Below are positions 26,018-34,724 of a stretch of DNA of 64,000 bases, piece after piece. The first letter of the stretch is position 1. Each line of letters begins with the position of its first letter. Made by a program: the position numbers and the translations under genes. The notes beneath the pieces are model-generated. The model saw nothing but the letters and a program-made list of their open reading frames with translations, was not told where the DNA came from and did no database searches. Source of the stretch: Dietzia psychralcaliphila (GTDB taxonomy: Bacteria > Actinomycetota > Actinomycetes > Mycobacteriales > Mycobacteriaceae); NCBI RefSeq assembly GCF_003096095.1, contig NZ_CP015453.1, positions 1,302,001 through 1,366,000 on the forward strand. The letters run 5' to 3'.

Positions 26018-26980
26018 ATGCGTTCAGATTCGGACCTGGTGGTACGCGTCGAGGGCCTGGTCAAGACATTCGGCGCCACCCGCGCCCTCGACGGCCTGGA
26101 CCTGGACGTCCGACGCGGCGAGGTGCACGGCTTCCTGGGCCCCAACGGCTCGGGCAAGTCCACCACCATCAGGATCCTGCTGGGTCTGATGCGGTCCGAT
26201 TCGGGACGGGTGACCCTGTTCGGGCGCGACCCGTGGCGGGACGCTGTCGAGCTGCACGCCAGGTTGGCGTACGTACCGGGGGAGGTGACGCTGTGGCCGC
26301 GTCTGACCGGGGGACAGTGCATCGACATCCTGGGGCGCGCACTGGGCGGACTCGACCCGGCACGCCGTGACGAGCTGATCGACCGCTTCCGCCTGGACCC
26401 CACCAAACGCACCCGGGACTACTCCAAGGGAAACCGGCAGAAGGTCTCGCTCGTCGCGGCCCTGGCGTCCGGCGCCGAACTGCTCGTGCTGGACGAGCCC
26501 ACCTCAGGGTTGGATCCGCTCATGGAGCTGGTGTTCCAGGAGAGCGTGCGGGAGGCCGTCGACGGTGGTTCCACCGTGCTGCTCTCCAGCCACATCATGG
26601 GTGAGGTCGAGGCGCTGGCCGATCGGGTGAGCATCATCCGCGACGGCCGCACGATCAGCTCGGGCACCCTGGGCGACCTGCGCCGCCACACCACCACCGA
26701 GGTCCACGCCGTCACCGACACCGATCCGAGTGCCCTGGAGTCGATCGTCGGGGTAGACGGTCTGCGGATGGAGCGCTCCGGTGACGGGCGGTTCGACGTC
26801 CGCTGCCACGTGCCCGCCGAGCGGCTCGCCGAGGTGACGGGGATCCTGCACGCGGCCGGGGTACACACCCTCACCGCCACCCCGCCGAGTCTGGACGACC
26901 TCTTCCTCACCGCCTACTCGGGCGCGGGGGCCGCGGAGGGGCCTGGAGAGTCGGGCACGACATCCGGCGGGTCACGGTGA
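26018..26980 (+). CDS. ABC exporter ATP-binding protein (drug/polyketide efflux type)
   Basis: 320-aa ATPase: Walker A GPNGSGKST at residues 41-49, ABC signature YSKGNRQKV near 136, Walker B LLVLDEPTSGLD and the switch His in LSSHIMGE, followed by a C-terminal DUF4162-like extension (VHAVTDTDPSALESIVG). It drives the permease encoded next, with which it overlaps by 4 bases (GTGA). ATG at 26018 has GAAGGG upstream. This arrangement is typical of actinobacterial antibiotic/lipid exporters; the cargo is unknown. Confidence 0.92.
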   Translation: MRSDSDLVVRVEGLVKTFGATRALDGLDLDVRRGEVHGFLGPNGSGKSTTIRILLGLMRSDSGRVTLFGRDPWRDAVELHARLAYVPGEVTLWPRLTGGQCIDILGRALGGLDPARRDELIDRFRLDPTKRTRDYSKGNRQKVSLVAALASGAELLVLDEPTSGLDPLMELVFQESVREAVDGGSTVLLSSHIMGEVEALADRVSIIRDGRTISSGTLGDLRRHTTTEVHAVTDTDPSALESIVGVDGLRMERSGDGRFDVRCHVPAERLAEVTGILHAAGVHTLTATPPSLDDLFLTAYSGAGAAEGPGESGTTSGGSR

Positions 26981-28557
26981 ACTCCGCCTTCGCCGGCACC
27001 GGCCTGTTGGTCCGGATCGCCCTGCGCACGGGGTGGCGGTCCGCCGCCGCGTGGGTACTCGGCCTGGTCTCGCTGTATCTGCTCACCGGGGTCTCGATCG
27101 CGGCGCTGTACGACACCCCGGAGAAGCTGGCCACCTACTCCGCGTCCCTCGGCGAGGCCATGGTGATGCTCAACGGCCGCGTGGCCGGGCTCGACACCCT
27201 GGGCGGGGTCATGATGAACGAGTACGCGTTCATCGCCTCGTTCGCGATCCCGGTCATGGCGATCGCCCTGACCGCCCGGTCCACCCGCCGGGAGGAGGAG
27301 ACCGGCAGGACGGAACTCCTGTTGTCCGCCCGGACAGGTCGGCTCGCCCCGGTCACGGCAGCCCTCGTCGTCGTCGGCGGCGTCTTCCTGCTCCTCGGCG
27401 CCGGAATCTGGGCGTCGACCCTCGCCATCCCGGTCGATCGCACCGGGGCGGCGTTCTACGCGGCCTCGATCGTCGCCACGGGGTGGGTGTACGCCGCGGC
27501 CACGGCGGTGCTCGCACAGGTGGTGGCCCACAACCGCACCGTGTGGGCGGCCGGAATGACCCTGGCCGGACTCACGCTCGTCCTGCGGGGGATCGGCGAC
27601 ACCAACGAGAACTGGGTGAGCTGGACCTCCCCCCTGGGATGGCACGGGTTGGTCCGCCCGTTCGGGGACGCCACCGCCCTCCCACTCGTCGTGGCGGTGG
27701 GGACGGCCGGAGCGTTGTCCGCCGCCGCCCTGTGGCTCTCCGGTCGCCGCGACGTCGGGGCAGGGCTGGTGCCGGCCCGCACCGGGGCGGCCACGGCGTC
27801 GAGGTGGCGGGCGTCCGAGCTCGGCGGGGCGGTGCACCAGCACCTCGGAGCGCTCATCGGCTGGACGATCGGCGTCGTGGCGCTCATGACCATGTACGGC
27901 GCCCTGATGAACGTCGTGGTCGAGGCCATCATGTCCAACCCGTCCCTCGCAGCCTTCCTGGTCGAGTCCCCGGCACTCGTCGATTCCCTCGTGCAGATGC
28001 TCGTGGTGTTCGTCGGGATCCTCGGCGCGGGCTTCGCCCTGCAGACACTCGGGGGGTTGCGGGGGGAGGAGACCTCGGGTCGGCTGGAGCTCGACCTCGC
28101 GGCCGGGCGGTCCAGGTGGTCATGGCTGGCCCTGCACACCGCGGTCGTGGCCGTGGGTGCCGCGGTGGTCGTGGTGGCCGGTTCCGCAGCCTTCGCGCTG
28201 TCCACCTCCATCGCCCTCGACGACCCGGACTCTATGGGGCGGATCGTCGCGGCCGGGTCCTGGCAGGTGCCCCCGGTGCTCCTGTTCGTCGGACTGTCGG
28301 TTGCGCTGTTCGGGCTGGTGCCCCGCATGCAGGCACTGGCCTGGGCGCTGTTCGCGGTCTCCGCCGTCGTCACGTTCATGGGCCCCACCCTCAGACTCAC
28401 CGAGTCCCAGATGCGTCTGTCGCCGTTCGGCGCGGTGGGCCGCGCCCCCGTCGGGCCGGTCGACACGGCGGGGGTGGCGGTACTGCTGGCGCTGGCGGCC
28501 GTCCTGCTGGTCGCCGGGGTGGTCGGGTTCCGTCGGCGCGACGTGCCGCGGACGTGA
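26977..28557 (+). CDS. ABC exporter permease (two-fold repeated, antibiotic exporter type)
   Basis: 526 aa with about twelve transmembrane segments in two homologous halves, each opening with an Arg-rich start and a long hydrophobic helix (AAWVLGLVSLYLLTGVSIAAL; HLGALIGWTIGVVALMTMYG). Each half has the R-x-E-E-x-x-G-R motif (STRREEETGRTELLLSARTGR; GLRGEETSGRLELDLAAGRSR) that marks the exporter-of-polyketide-antibiotics family. GTG overlaps the ATPase stop. Forms a complete exporter with the upstream ATPase; cargo not evident. Confidence 0.9.
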   Translation: MNSAFAGTGLLVRIALRTGWRSAAAWVLGLVSLYLLTGVSIAALYDTPEKLATYSASLGEAMVMLNGRVAGLDTLGGVMMNEYAFIASFAIPVMAIALTARSTRREEETGRTELLLSARTGRLAPVTAALVVVGGVFLLLGAGIWASTLAIPVDRTGAAFYAASIVATGWVYAAATAVLAQVVAHNRTVWAAGMTLAGLTLVLRGIGDTNENWVSWTSPLGWHGLVRPFGDATALPLVVAVGTAGALSAAALWLSGRRDVGAGLVPARTGAATASRWRASELGGAVHQHLGALIGWTIGVVALMTMYGALMNVVVEAIMSNPSLAAFLVESPALVDSLVQMLVVFVGILGAGFALQTLGGLRGEETSGRLELDLAAGRSRWSWLALHTAVVAVGAAVVVVAGSAAFALSTSIALDDPDSMGRIVAAGSWQVPPVLLFVGLSVALFGLVPRMQALAWALFAVSAVVTFMGPTLRLTESQMRLSPFGAVGRAPVGPVDTAGVAVLLALAAVLLVAGVVGFRRRDVPRT

Positions 28558-28654
28558 CCGCGGAGCTGACACACTGACCACACAGCTGTAGACGACCCAG
28601 CCACAGGCGATCCGGCCGGCGTCGGCCCGATCGGACATCACCCGGGAGGAACCC

Positions 28655-29530
28655 ATGTCGGACGAGTTCGATCGAGACAGGCTGGACGCCGCTCTGGCGG
28701 TCGTCGACGACTGGCCGGTGGACAACGTCTCAGCAGCGGTCGTCGGACCGGAGGGGCTCCTGGCCGTGCGTGGTGACGACGCCCGCGTCTACCGGCTCGC
28801 CTCGGTCACCAAACCGATCGTGGCAGTGGCCGCGCTCCTCGCGATCGAGGAGGAGGCGATCTCCCTCGACGACGCCGCGGGGCCCGAGGGGTCGACCGTC
28901 CGCCACCTGTTGGCGCACGCATCCGGCCTCGACTTCAGTGATCGCGGAAAGGTGCGCGCGGGGCCGGGGGAGCGGCGCATCTACTCCTCGGCCGGCTTCG
29001 AGGTGCTCGCGGACCACATCGCGGACGCCACGGGAATCGCCTTCCCCGACTACCTCACCGAGGCCGTGTGTGAGCCGCTCGGGATGGGGTCGACGGTGCT
29101 CGAGGGTTCCGCCGGGCACGGCGCCTCCGCCAGCCTCGCCGACCTGGTGGCCTTCGCGACCGAACTCGTGACCCCGCGGCTCCTGGCGCCCGAGACACTG
29201 GAGGAGGCGGTGAGCGAGCAGTTCCGCGGTCTCGACGGTGTCGTGCCCGGGTATGGCATGCACAAGCCGTGTCCGTGGGGCCTGGGGTTCGAGCTCCGTG
29301 AGGCCAAGTATCCCCATTGGACCGGCCAGCACAACTCACCCGCGACGTTCGGGCACTTCGGACAGTCCGGCACGTTGCTGTGGGTGGAGCCGGAGATCGA
29401 CACGGCCCTGGTCGTACTGACCGATCGGGACTTCGGGGACTGGGCCAAGCCGCTGTGGCCAGAGTTGTCGGACCGGGTGGTGGACGCGGCCACCCGCCGC
29501 AGCCGTCCGGAGGACTCCCTCGGAGGTTGA
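28655..29530 (+). CDS. Serine hydrolase, beta-lactamase family (cytoplasmic)
   Basis: 291 aa, no signal peptide. Catalytic S-x-x-K is SVTK in YRLASVTKPIVAVAAL, the Tyr motif is IYSSAGFEVLADHIA, and a GHFGQSGTLLW segment near the C-terminus takes the KTG position. It resembles class C-like esterases rather than true beta-lactamases, and without a secretion signal a role in beta-lactam resistance is unlikely. GGAGGAA precedes the ATG by 3-5 bases. It follows the ABC exporter by 97 bp. Confidence 0.87.
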   Translation: MSDEFDRDRLDAALAVVDDWPVDNVSAAVVGPEGLLAVRGDDARVYRLASVTKPIVAVAALLAIEEEAISLDDAAGPEGSTVRHLLAHASGLDFSDRGKVRAGPGERRIYSSAGFEVLADHIADATGIAFPDYLTEAVCEPLGMGSTVLEGSAGHGASASLADLVAFATELVTPRLLAPETLEEAVSEQFRGLDGVVPGYGMHKPCPWGLGFELREAKYPHWTGQHNSPATFGHFGQSGTLLWVEPEIDTALVVLTDRDFGDWAKPLWPELSDRVVDAATRRSRPEDSLGG

Positions 29531-29734
29531 TCCTCCGTCCTCACCGACACGCCGCCGGGGACTCACACCGGCGGGATTACGGTGCTGTAACTTTGCTGAG
29601 AATGCAGAAGTGTCGCTGGTGTAATTCGTTCACTTGAGGCACAGTTGTGTACTACAACCACATACGAATCATCGTTCACACGATATCGCGAGGTCGTTGG
29701 GGAAGACGTCCCTCAGTGAGTCGGGAGTGAAGCG

Positions 29735-30244
29735 ATGTCTGATCTAAATCATTTCGCGGATACGACGACCGGCGTGGTGTTCATCCATGCCGCGCCCACC
29801 GCGTTGTGCCCTCACGTCGAGTGGGCTCTGGCGAGCACCCTCGACGCGTCCTCCGCTATGCGCTGGGAGGACCAGCCGGCCCAGCCTGGCGCTCGCAAGG
29901 CGATCGTCGACTGGATCGGCCCGGTCGGCACCGGTGCACGCCTGGCCGATTCGCTGGCCAAGTGGTCCATGCTGGCGTTCGAGGTCACCGAGGACCCGAG
30001 TGACCTCGTCGACGGCGAACGCTTCTCCCACACCCCCGAACTCGGGATGTGGCGCGGCCAGACCGGCGCCAGCGGTGACGTGGTGATCGGGGAGAACAGG
30101 CTCCGGCATCTCATGGCCGCCGGCCCCGCCGCGTTCCACACGGCGGTGGAAACAGAGCTCGGTACCCCCTGGGACCGCGCTCTGGAACCACTCCGTGGCC
30201 ACCCTGCCGTCGCCGAGGTCACCTGGCTCTCCCGCGTCGGCTGA
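29735..30244 (+). CDS. DUF3145 family protein
   Basis: 169-aa cytoplasmic protein of the actinobacterial DUF3145 family, recognised from FIHAAPTALCPHVEWALAS, the WIGPVGTGARLADSLAKWSML-type middle and the C-terminal GTPWDRALEPLRGHPAVAEVTWLSRVG. Function unknown; the gene sits beside the accD6-fabD cluster in many relatives. GGGAGTGA precedes the ATG. The 204-bp upstream gap is AT-rich for this genome; TTCACT and TACAAC spaced 18 bp around 29629-29660 are promoter candidates. Confidence 0.85.
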   Translation: MSDLNHFADTTTGVVFIHAAPTALCPHVEWALASTLDASSAMRWEDQPAQPGARKAIVDWIGPVGTGARLADSLAKWSMLAFEVTEDPSDLVDGERFSHTPELGMWRGQTGASGDVVIGENRLRHLMAAGPAAFHTAVETELGTPWDRALEPLRGHPAVAEVTWLSRVG

Positions 30245-30267
30245 TCAGCCCCTCGGCTCCACACGAG

Positions 30268-30298
30268 AACGCCCGCACCCTCTCGGGGTGCGGGCGTT
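30268..30298. terminator. Bidirectional terminator between the DUF3145 gene and accD6
   Basis: A 13-bp perfect stem, AACGCCCGCACCC at 30268-30280 with its complement at 30286-30298, and a 5-base loop. It lies midway between two convergent stop codons. The outer A-T pairs provide a short U run in both directions. Confidence 0.85.
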
Positions 30299-30331
30299 CC
30301 GTCGTCTGGCGGTCGCGGACGGGCCGTCAGG

Positions 30332-31768
30332 TCACAACGGGATGTTCTTGTGCTGGCCGCGGACGTGAGAGGCCGCGTCGAGGGCCTCGGCGAGACGGCG
30401 ACGCGTGTCGGTGGGCTCGATCACCTCGTCGACGACGCCGATGGTCACCGCACGGCCGACGCCGCCGGCGATGGCGGCGTGCTCGTCGGCCAGCCGCTCG
30501 TGCAGTGCCTCGCGCTCGTCCTCCGGCGCCGCTGCGAGCGCGCGCTTGTGGAGGACCCCCACCGCGGCCTTGGCGCCCATGACGGCCACCTCGGCATCGG
30601 GCCACGCGAACACGGCGGACGCGCCGAGCGCGCGCGAGTTCATGGCGATGTAGGCCCCGCCGTAGATCTTGCGGGTGACCAGCGTGACGCGGGCGACCGA
30701 CGCCTCGGCGAAGGCGTGCAGCAGTTTGGCGCCACGCCGGACGACGCCCTCCCATTCCTGGGAGACTCCGGGGAGGTAGCCGGGGACGTCGACGACGACG
30801 AGGAGCGGCACGCCGAACGCGTTGCACAGGCGGACGAAGCGGGACGCCTTCTCGGCCGACTCGGAGTTGAGGCAGCCGCCCAGGCGGAGCGGGTTGTTGG
30901 CGATCACGCCGACCGTGCGTCCCGACATCCTGCCGAAGCCCACCACGATGCTGGGCGCCCACTTGGCCTGGAGCTCCTCGAAGGTCGTACTACCGTCCAG
31001 TTCGGACGAGTCGAGGATGCCGTGGACGAGCGGACGCACGTCATAGGCCCGCTTGGGTGACTCCGGGAGCAGCCCAGCGAGGTCCGTGTGGTCGCCCTCG
31101 AGCGCGCGTAGGTCGAACTCCCCCTGCGCGGACAGCAGGTTCACGAGCCGCCGTGCGCGGTGCAGCGCGTCCCGCTCGTCGGTGGCGGCGATGTGACACA
31201 CACCCGACTTGCGGTGGTGCACGTCCTGGCCGCCGAGGCCCTCCATGTCGACCTGTTCACCGGTGACGGAGCGGACCACGTCGGGTCCGGTGACGAAGAT
31301 CTTGCCCGCTGGCGCCATGATGACGACGTCGGTGAGCGCGGGGCCGTAGGCGGCGCCGCCGGCGGCGGGGCCGAGGACCACAGAGATCTGCGGAACGTGG
31401 CCCGATGCGCGGACCATGGCCTCGAACACGAGGCCGACCGCGTGGAGCGCCTCGACGCCCTCGGCGAGCCGGGCTCCGCCCGAGTGCCACACGCCCACGA
31501 CGGGCAGGTGCTCGTCGATGGCGATGTCGATCGCGTGGACGATGTGACGGCACCCGTCCAGGCCCATCGCCCCGCCCATGACGGTGGCGTCGGTGGCGTA
31601 GGCGATGGTGGGTTCGCCGTCGATCAGGCCGCGTGCGGCGAGCGCGCCCGACGCGTCGGGTTCCGTGAGGAACTCCAGCGATGCGGGATCGAAGAGGTTC
31701 TCGAGCCGGGCGACGGGGTCGCGCGGGTCGATCTGTGAGTTCTGGTCCACGGTGCTCGTAATGGTCAT
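30332..31768 (-). CDS. accD6: Acetyl/propionyl-CoA carboxylase carboxyltransferase beta subunit AccD6
   Basis: Transfers the carboxyl group from carboxybiotin to acetyl-CoA to make malonyl-CoA for fatty- and mycolic-acid synthesis. The 478-aa protein has the N-terminal CoA carboxyltransferase domain (VVGVWHSGGARLAEGVEALHAVG, VVLGPAAGGAAYGPAL) and the C-terminal biotin-side domain (VVVDVPGYLPGVSQEWEGVVRRGAKLL, YIAMNSRALGASAVFAWPDAEVAVMG). ATG at 31768 follows AAAGGA. It is last in the fabD-acpM-accD6 run, separated from acpM by 258 bp with two hairpins and no ketoacyl synthase genes. Confidence 0.94.
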   Translation of the reverse strand: MTITSTVDQNSQIDPRDPVARLENLFDPASLEFLTEPDASGALAARGLIDGEPTIAYATDATVMGGAMGLDGCRHIVHAIDIAIDEHLPVVGVWHSGGARLAEGVEALHAVGLVFEAMVRASGHVPQISVVLGPAAGGAAYGPALTDVVIMAPAGKIFVTGPDVVRSVTGEQVDMEGLGGQDVHHRKSGVCHIAATDERDALHRARRLVNLLSAQGEFDLRALEGDHTDLAGLLPESPKRAYDVRPLVHGILDSSELDGSTTFEELQAKWAPSIVVGFGRMSGRTVGVIANNPLRLGGCLNSESAEKASRFVRLCNAFGVPLLVVVDVPGYLPGVSQEWEGVVRRGAKLLHAFAEASVARVTLVTRKIYGGAYIAMNSRALGASAVFAWPDAEVAVMGAKAAVGVLHKRALAAAPEDEREALHERLADEHAAIAGGVGRAVTIGVVDEVIEPTDTRRRLAEALDAASHVRGQHKNIPL

Positions 31769-32026
31769 CGAATGCAGTCCTTTCCGCGGCGCACCTCCCG
31801 AATGGGAGAGTGCGCTCTTTATGGACCCCCGGACTGGCTGGTGTGGGGGAGGCGATCGATCAGGGACCCCCGTCCCTGATCGGGCCTTCCGCCCGTCACC
31901 CCGCATGACGCGGGGTGCTCTCGTGTGTCGGGTCCCGAGCGTGGGGAGGGGACGCGGGCTCGCGTGGTGCACCGACCGCACCTTCGGCCCTGATCGCGTC
32001 CCCGCCCCGTGCTGCGGGACGTGGTG
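31769..32026 (-). other. Gene-free acpM-accD6 spacer with two perfect hairpins
   Basis: In M. tuberculosis this position holds kasA and kasB. Here there is only a 258-bp spacer. Hairpin 1: 31857-31867 with 31872-31882 (11 bp, loop CCCC). Hairpin 2: CACCCCGC 31897-31904 with GCGGGGTG 31910-31917 (8 bp). Neither is followed by a U tract in the operon direction, so RNA processing, stability control or Rho-independent pausing are all possible. I see no remnant of a KAS coding sequence. Confidence 0.75.
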
Positions 32027-32278
32027 TCAGCTCTGGTCGATCTTCTGGATGTAGTCGACCGCATCCTGCACAGTACGCAACTTGGCGAGGTCCTCGTCCG
32101 GGATCTCCACCCCGTAGCGGTCCTCCGTCTGGACCGCGATCTCCACCATGGAGAGCGAATAGATGTCCAGATCGTCCACGAAGGACTTCTCCGGTGTCAC
32201 CTCGGAGGGCTCGATCCCGGTGACCTCCTCGACGATCTCCGCAAGTCCGGTGATGATCTCGGCCTCGGTGCGTGCCAT
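32027..32278 (-). CDS. acpM: Meromycolate-type acyl carrier protein AcpM, with altered DSL motif
   Basis: 83-aa acyl carrier protein that would hold growing acyl chains on a 4'-phosphopantetheine attached to Ser41. Sequence around it reads LDIYSLSMVEIAVQTEDRYGV, where nearly all ACPs have Asp-Ser-Leu; here Tyr40 (codon TAT, 32159-32161) replaces Asp. The acidic helix II and closing RTVQDAVDYIQK are normal. The long C-terminal extension of mycobacterial AcpM is absent. AGGAAGGA precedes the ATG. It lies 104 bp downstream of fabD in the same operon. Confidence 0.93.
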   Translation of the reverse strand: MARTEAEIITGLAEIVEEVTGIEPSEVTPEKSFVDDLDIYSLSMVEIAVQTEDRYGVEIPDEDLAKLRTVQDAVDYIQKIDQS

Positions 32279-32382
32279 GTGTCGTCCTTCCTGATGGTGT
32301 CGCCGCGCCCGGTCGGGCACGGCGTGGTCGTCATGACGCGATCGCCGGACGGGGCCGGCGATCGCGGGTATGTGGGAGTGGT

Positions 32383-33333
32383 CTACGCGCCGCTGAGCGC
32401 GGGGACGGCGTCGAGCGCGTCCTCGAGGTCCTCGGGTGTGGTCACGCCGTGCCGGGGCACATCGCGCATCATGCGCTTGGCCAGGCCGACGAGGGCTCCG
32501 GACGGCGGGAGTTCGACGAACGCGTCGACGCCGAGCTTGAGCATCGTCTGCGTGCACAGGTCCCAGCGGACGGGGTGGGTGATCTGTGAGACCACACGGT
32601 CCAGGGCGTCCCTGCCCGAGGTGACGACCATCCCGTCGGCGTTCGAGAGCAGTGTCAGTTCGGGGTCACGGACCTCGATCGTGTCCGCGAGGGCGCGGAA
32701 CTTCTCGACGGCCGAACCCATGTGCTGCGTGTGGAACGCCCCGGCCACGTCGAGGCGGCGCAGGCGGGCCCGGCTCGGCGGGTTCTGCTCGAGCGCGTCG
32801 CAGGCCTCCAGCGGGCCGGCGGCCACGATCTGCCCGGCGCCGTTCCGGTTGGCCGGTTCCAGCCCGGCGTTCTCCAGGGCGAGCAGGACATCGGCCTCCA
32901 CTCCACCGAGGACGGCGATCATCCCGGTCGGGCGGTCGGCGCAGGCCCGCGACATCGCGGCGCCGCGGACTGAGGCCAGGCGGAGCGCGTCAGCCTCGGA
33001 GACCACCCCGGCGATCGCGAGAGCCGCGACCTCACCGATGGAGTGTCCGGCGACGATCGTGTCGGCGGGGACCTGCCCCCGTCGACGGAGCTCTGCGGTT
33101 CCGAGCAACGCGGAGGCCACCACCAACGGTTGCGTGACCGCGGTGTCGGTGATCTCTTGCAGAGTCGCGGTGGTGCCCAGGCGCTCCAGATTGAGTCCGC
33201 TCGATGCGGACCATTCGTCGAGGCGGGCCGAGGCGCCGGGTAGCTCGAGCCAAGGCGCGAGCATTCCGGCTTTCTGGGACCCTTGTCCAGGGGCGGTGAG
33301 GCAAAGCACGAGTATCAGACAACACGTGTTCAC
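32383..33333 (-). CDS. fabD: Malonyl-CoA:ACP transacylase FabD
   Basis: Moves malonyl from CoA to the ACP. The 316-aa protein has the opening TAPGQGSQKAGMLAPWLELP, the active-site GHSIGE with catalytic Ser, and the His-containing GAFHTQHMG. The start is uncertain: the GTG at 33333 gives an N-terminal MNTCCLILVL not typical of the family, while an in-frame GTG at 33309 begins right at the conserved region. Neither has a good ribosome site. Upstream is a 131-bp gap to mabR, where a MabR operator may lie. Confidence 0.93.
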   Translation of the reverse strand: MNTCCLILVLCLTAPGQGSQKAGMLAPWLELPGASARLDEWSASSGLNLERLGTTATLQEITDTAVTQPLVVASALLGTAELRRRGQVPADTIVAGHSIGEVAALAIAGVVSEADALRLASVRGAAMSRACADRPTGMIAVLGGVEADVLLALENAGLEPANRNGAGQIVAAGPLEACDALEQNPPSRARLRRLDVAGAFHTQHMGSAVEKFRALADTIEVRDPELTLLSNADGMVVTSGRDALDRVVSQITHPVRWDLCTQTMLKLGVDAFVELPPSGALVGLAKRMMRDVPRHGVTTPEDLEDALDAVPALSGA

Positions 33334-33464
33334 CTACTTCGGATGATGTTCTCGTAACCAGAAACCATGGCCGGATTTTGTGGGGTTCCCACAAATGCCG
33401 TGTTGAGTGGGCGGTCATCTGCGTGAGCGGAGTTTTCGTTACACGGTGTGACGAGAGTGATTGT

Positions 33465-34724
33465 TTAGGTGTCCTGAGGACCTCGTTCGGCGAACTTGCC
33501 GAGGACGAGGGCTATCCGCAGGACAAATGCGTCCCTCGCGTCAAGCGGGTCGAACTCGGTTATCTGACTCACCCTTTTGAGCCGATACCTCACCGTATTG
33601 GGATGGACGTACAACCCGCGCGCGCACGCCTCGACGTGCCCGCCCGAGTCCAGATACGCCCGCAGCGTCTCCTCCAGGGACGGATCCGCACCGCGGAGAG
33701 GGGTGACGATCCGCTCCACCAACATCCCCGCCGCGCCGCGGTCCCCGCCCAGAACCCGTTCCGGCAGCAGGTCGATCGACGCCACCGGACGAGGGGCACC
33801 GGGCCACCCGGTCGCCGCTGCGGCGCCCGCGAGGGCCTCGGCCGCACTGTCCGGTGCCTCGGCGAGAGAACCCACGGTGTGTCCGACGACGACGGGTGCG
33901 TCGGGGGAGAACGCGTCGAGCACTGCCGGTGGGACGGCGGAGGAGGACTCCAGCTCCCCGGAGAGGATGACGACGAGGCGAGCCCCCTGGACCACGGCCA
34001 ACGCGTGCCGGTTGGCCGCGACGGCGGCCTTGTGCGTGGCAGGTACGGATGCCAGCCCCAGATCCGCCCTGGGGCGCCCTACGATGACGGTCGCCGACGT
34101 GGTCGGGTCCCAGTTGAGCGCCGAGGCCCCGGAGGCGAGATCGGCGTGGCGGTCCCCGCGGACGACCGCGTCGACCAGCATCGCTTCCATCCGGGTGTCC
34201 CAGGCGCCCCGGTTCTCGGCGGCGGCCGCGTACACCGAGGCCGCCGTGAAGCCGAGCTCGCGCCCGAACTTCAGCACCGCGGCGATCATGAGCCCGCGCT
34301 GGCGCTCGTTGTGGGTGATCCGCGGCATCACCAGCTCGAAATACTCACACGTGGAGCGGACGAGCTGCACGGTCTCCTGCAGGGACAGGCCCTGACCGAG
34401 GCCCTTGGGCAGCAGCTTGAACCCGGCGATCGTGTCGGTGTGCGGGGCCTCGGGGTTGCGCATCCAGGTGACGAAGTCGCGCACGGCACTCTGGATGATC
34501 AGTTGGATCTCCGCCCGCTGGTCGGCGGAGAGCCCCGCGAAGAACGGCAGATCCTCCTCGAGGGACCTGACCGCCTCCGTGGACAGCGTCCCCGAGTACC
34601 GGGTGATGCGCTTGAGCAGCGCATCCGAGACCGGCCGCTGATCCGGAGCCCTCGCGGAGCGGCGCCGGGACGGCGGTGGGGTCTGTGGCCCGGCCCCCGC
34701 CGCGGGTCCGGCCGTCTCGGTCAC
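33465..34724 (-). CDS. mabR: PucR-type transcriptional regulator, MabR homologue
   Basis: 419-aa regulator with an N-terminal sensory region ([38 protein letters not shown]-type segment), a central GGDEF-like CdaR domain, and a C-terminal PucR helix-turn-helix: [33 protein letters not shown]. Its position immediately before fabD-acpM matches M. tuberculosis Rv2242/MabR, which controls the fabD operon in response to acyl-CoAs. GTG at 34724 overlaps the aceE stop by 4 bases, so regulator and pyruvate dehydrogenase are translationally coupled. Confidence 0.9.
   Translation of the reverse strand: MTETAGPAAGAGPQTPPPSRRRSARAPDQRPVSDALLKRITRYSGTLSTEAVRSLEEDLPFFAGLSADQRAEIQLIIQSAVRDFVTWMRNPEAPHTDTIAGFKLLPKGLGQGLSLQETVQLVRSTCEYFELVMPRITHNERQRGLMIAAVLKFGRELGFTAASVYAAAAENRGAWDTRMEAMLVDAVVRGDRHADLASGASALNWDPTTSATVIVGRPRADLGLASVPATHKAAVAANRHALAVVQGARLVVILSGELESSSAVPPAVLDAFSPDAPVVVGHTVGSLAEAPDSAAEALAGAAAATGWPGAPRPVASIDLLPERVLGGDRGAAGMLVERIVTPLRGADPSLEETLRAYLDSGGHVEACARGLYVHPNTVRYRLKRVSQITEFDPLDARDAFVLRIALVLGKFAERGPQDT

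Noticed and set aside
21768-29530. SnoaL-like protein, esterases, ABC exporter and hydrolases as a biosynthetic gene cluster
   Set aside because: There is no synthase core (PKS, NRPS, terpene or RiPP), strands alternate, and tRNA and transporter genes interrupt the set.
14834-30244. The two beta-lactamase-fold genes as antibiotic resistance determinants
   Set aside because: Both have S-x-x-K and a Tyr motif but lack the typical KTG box; one has no signal peptide. They look like esterases or peptidases.
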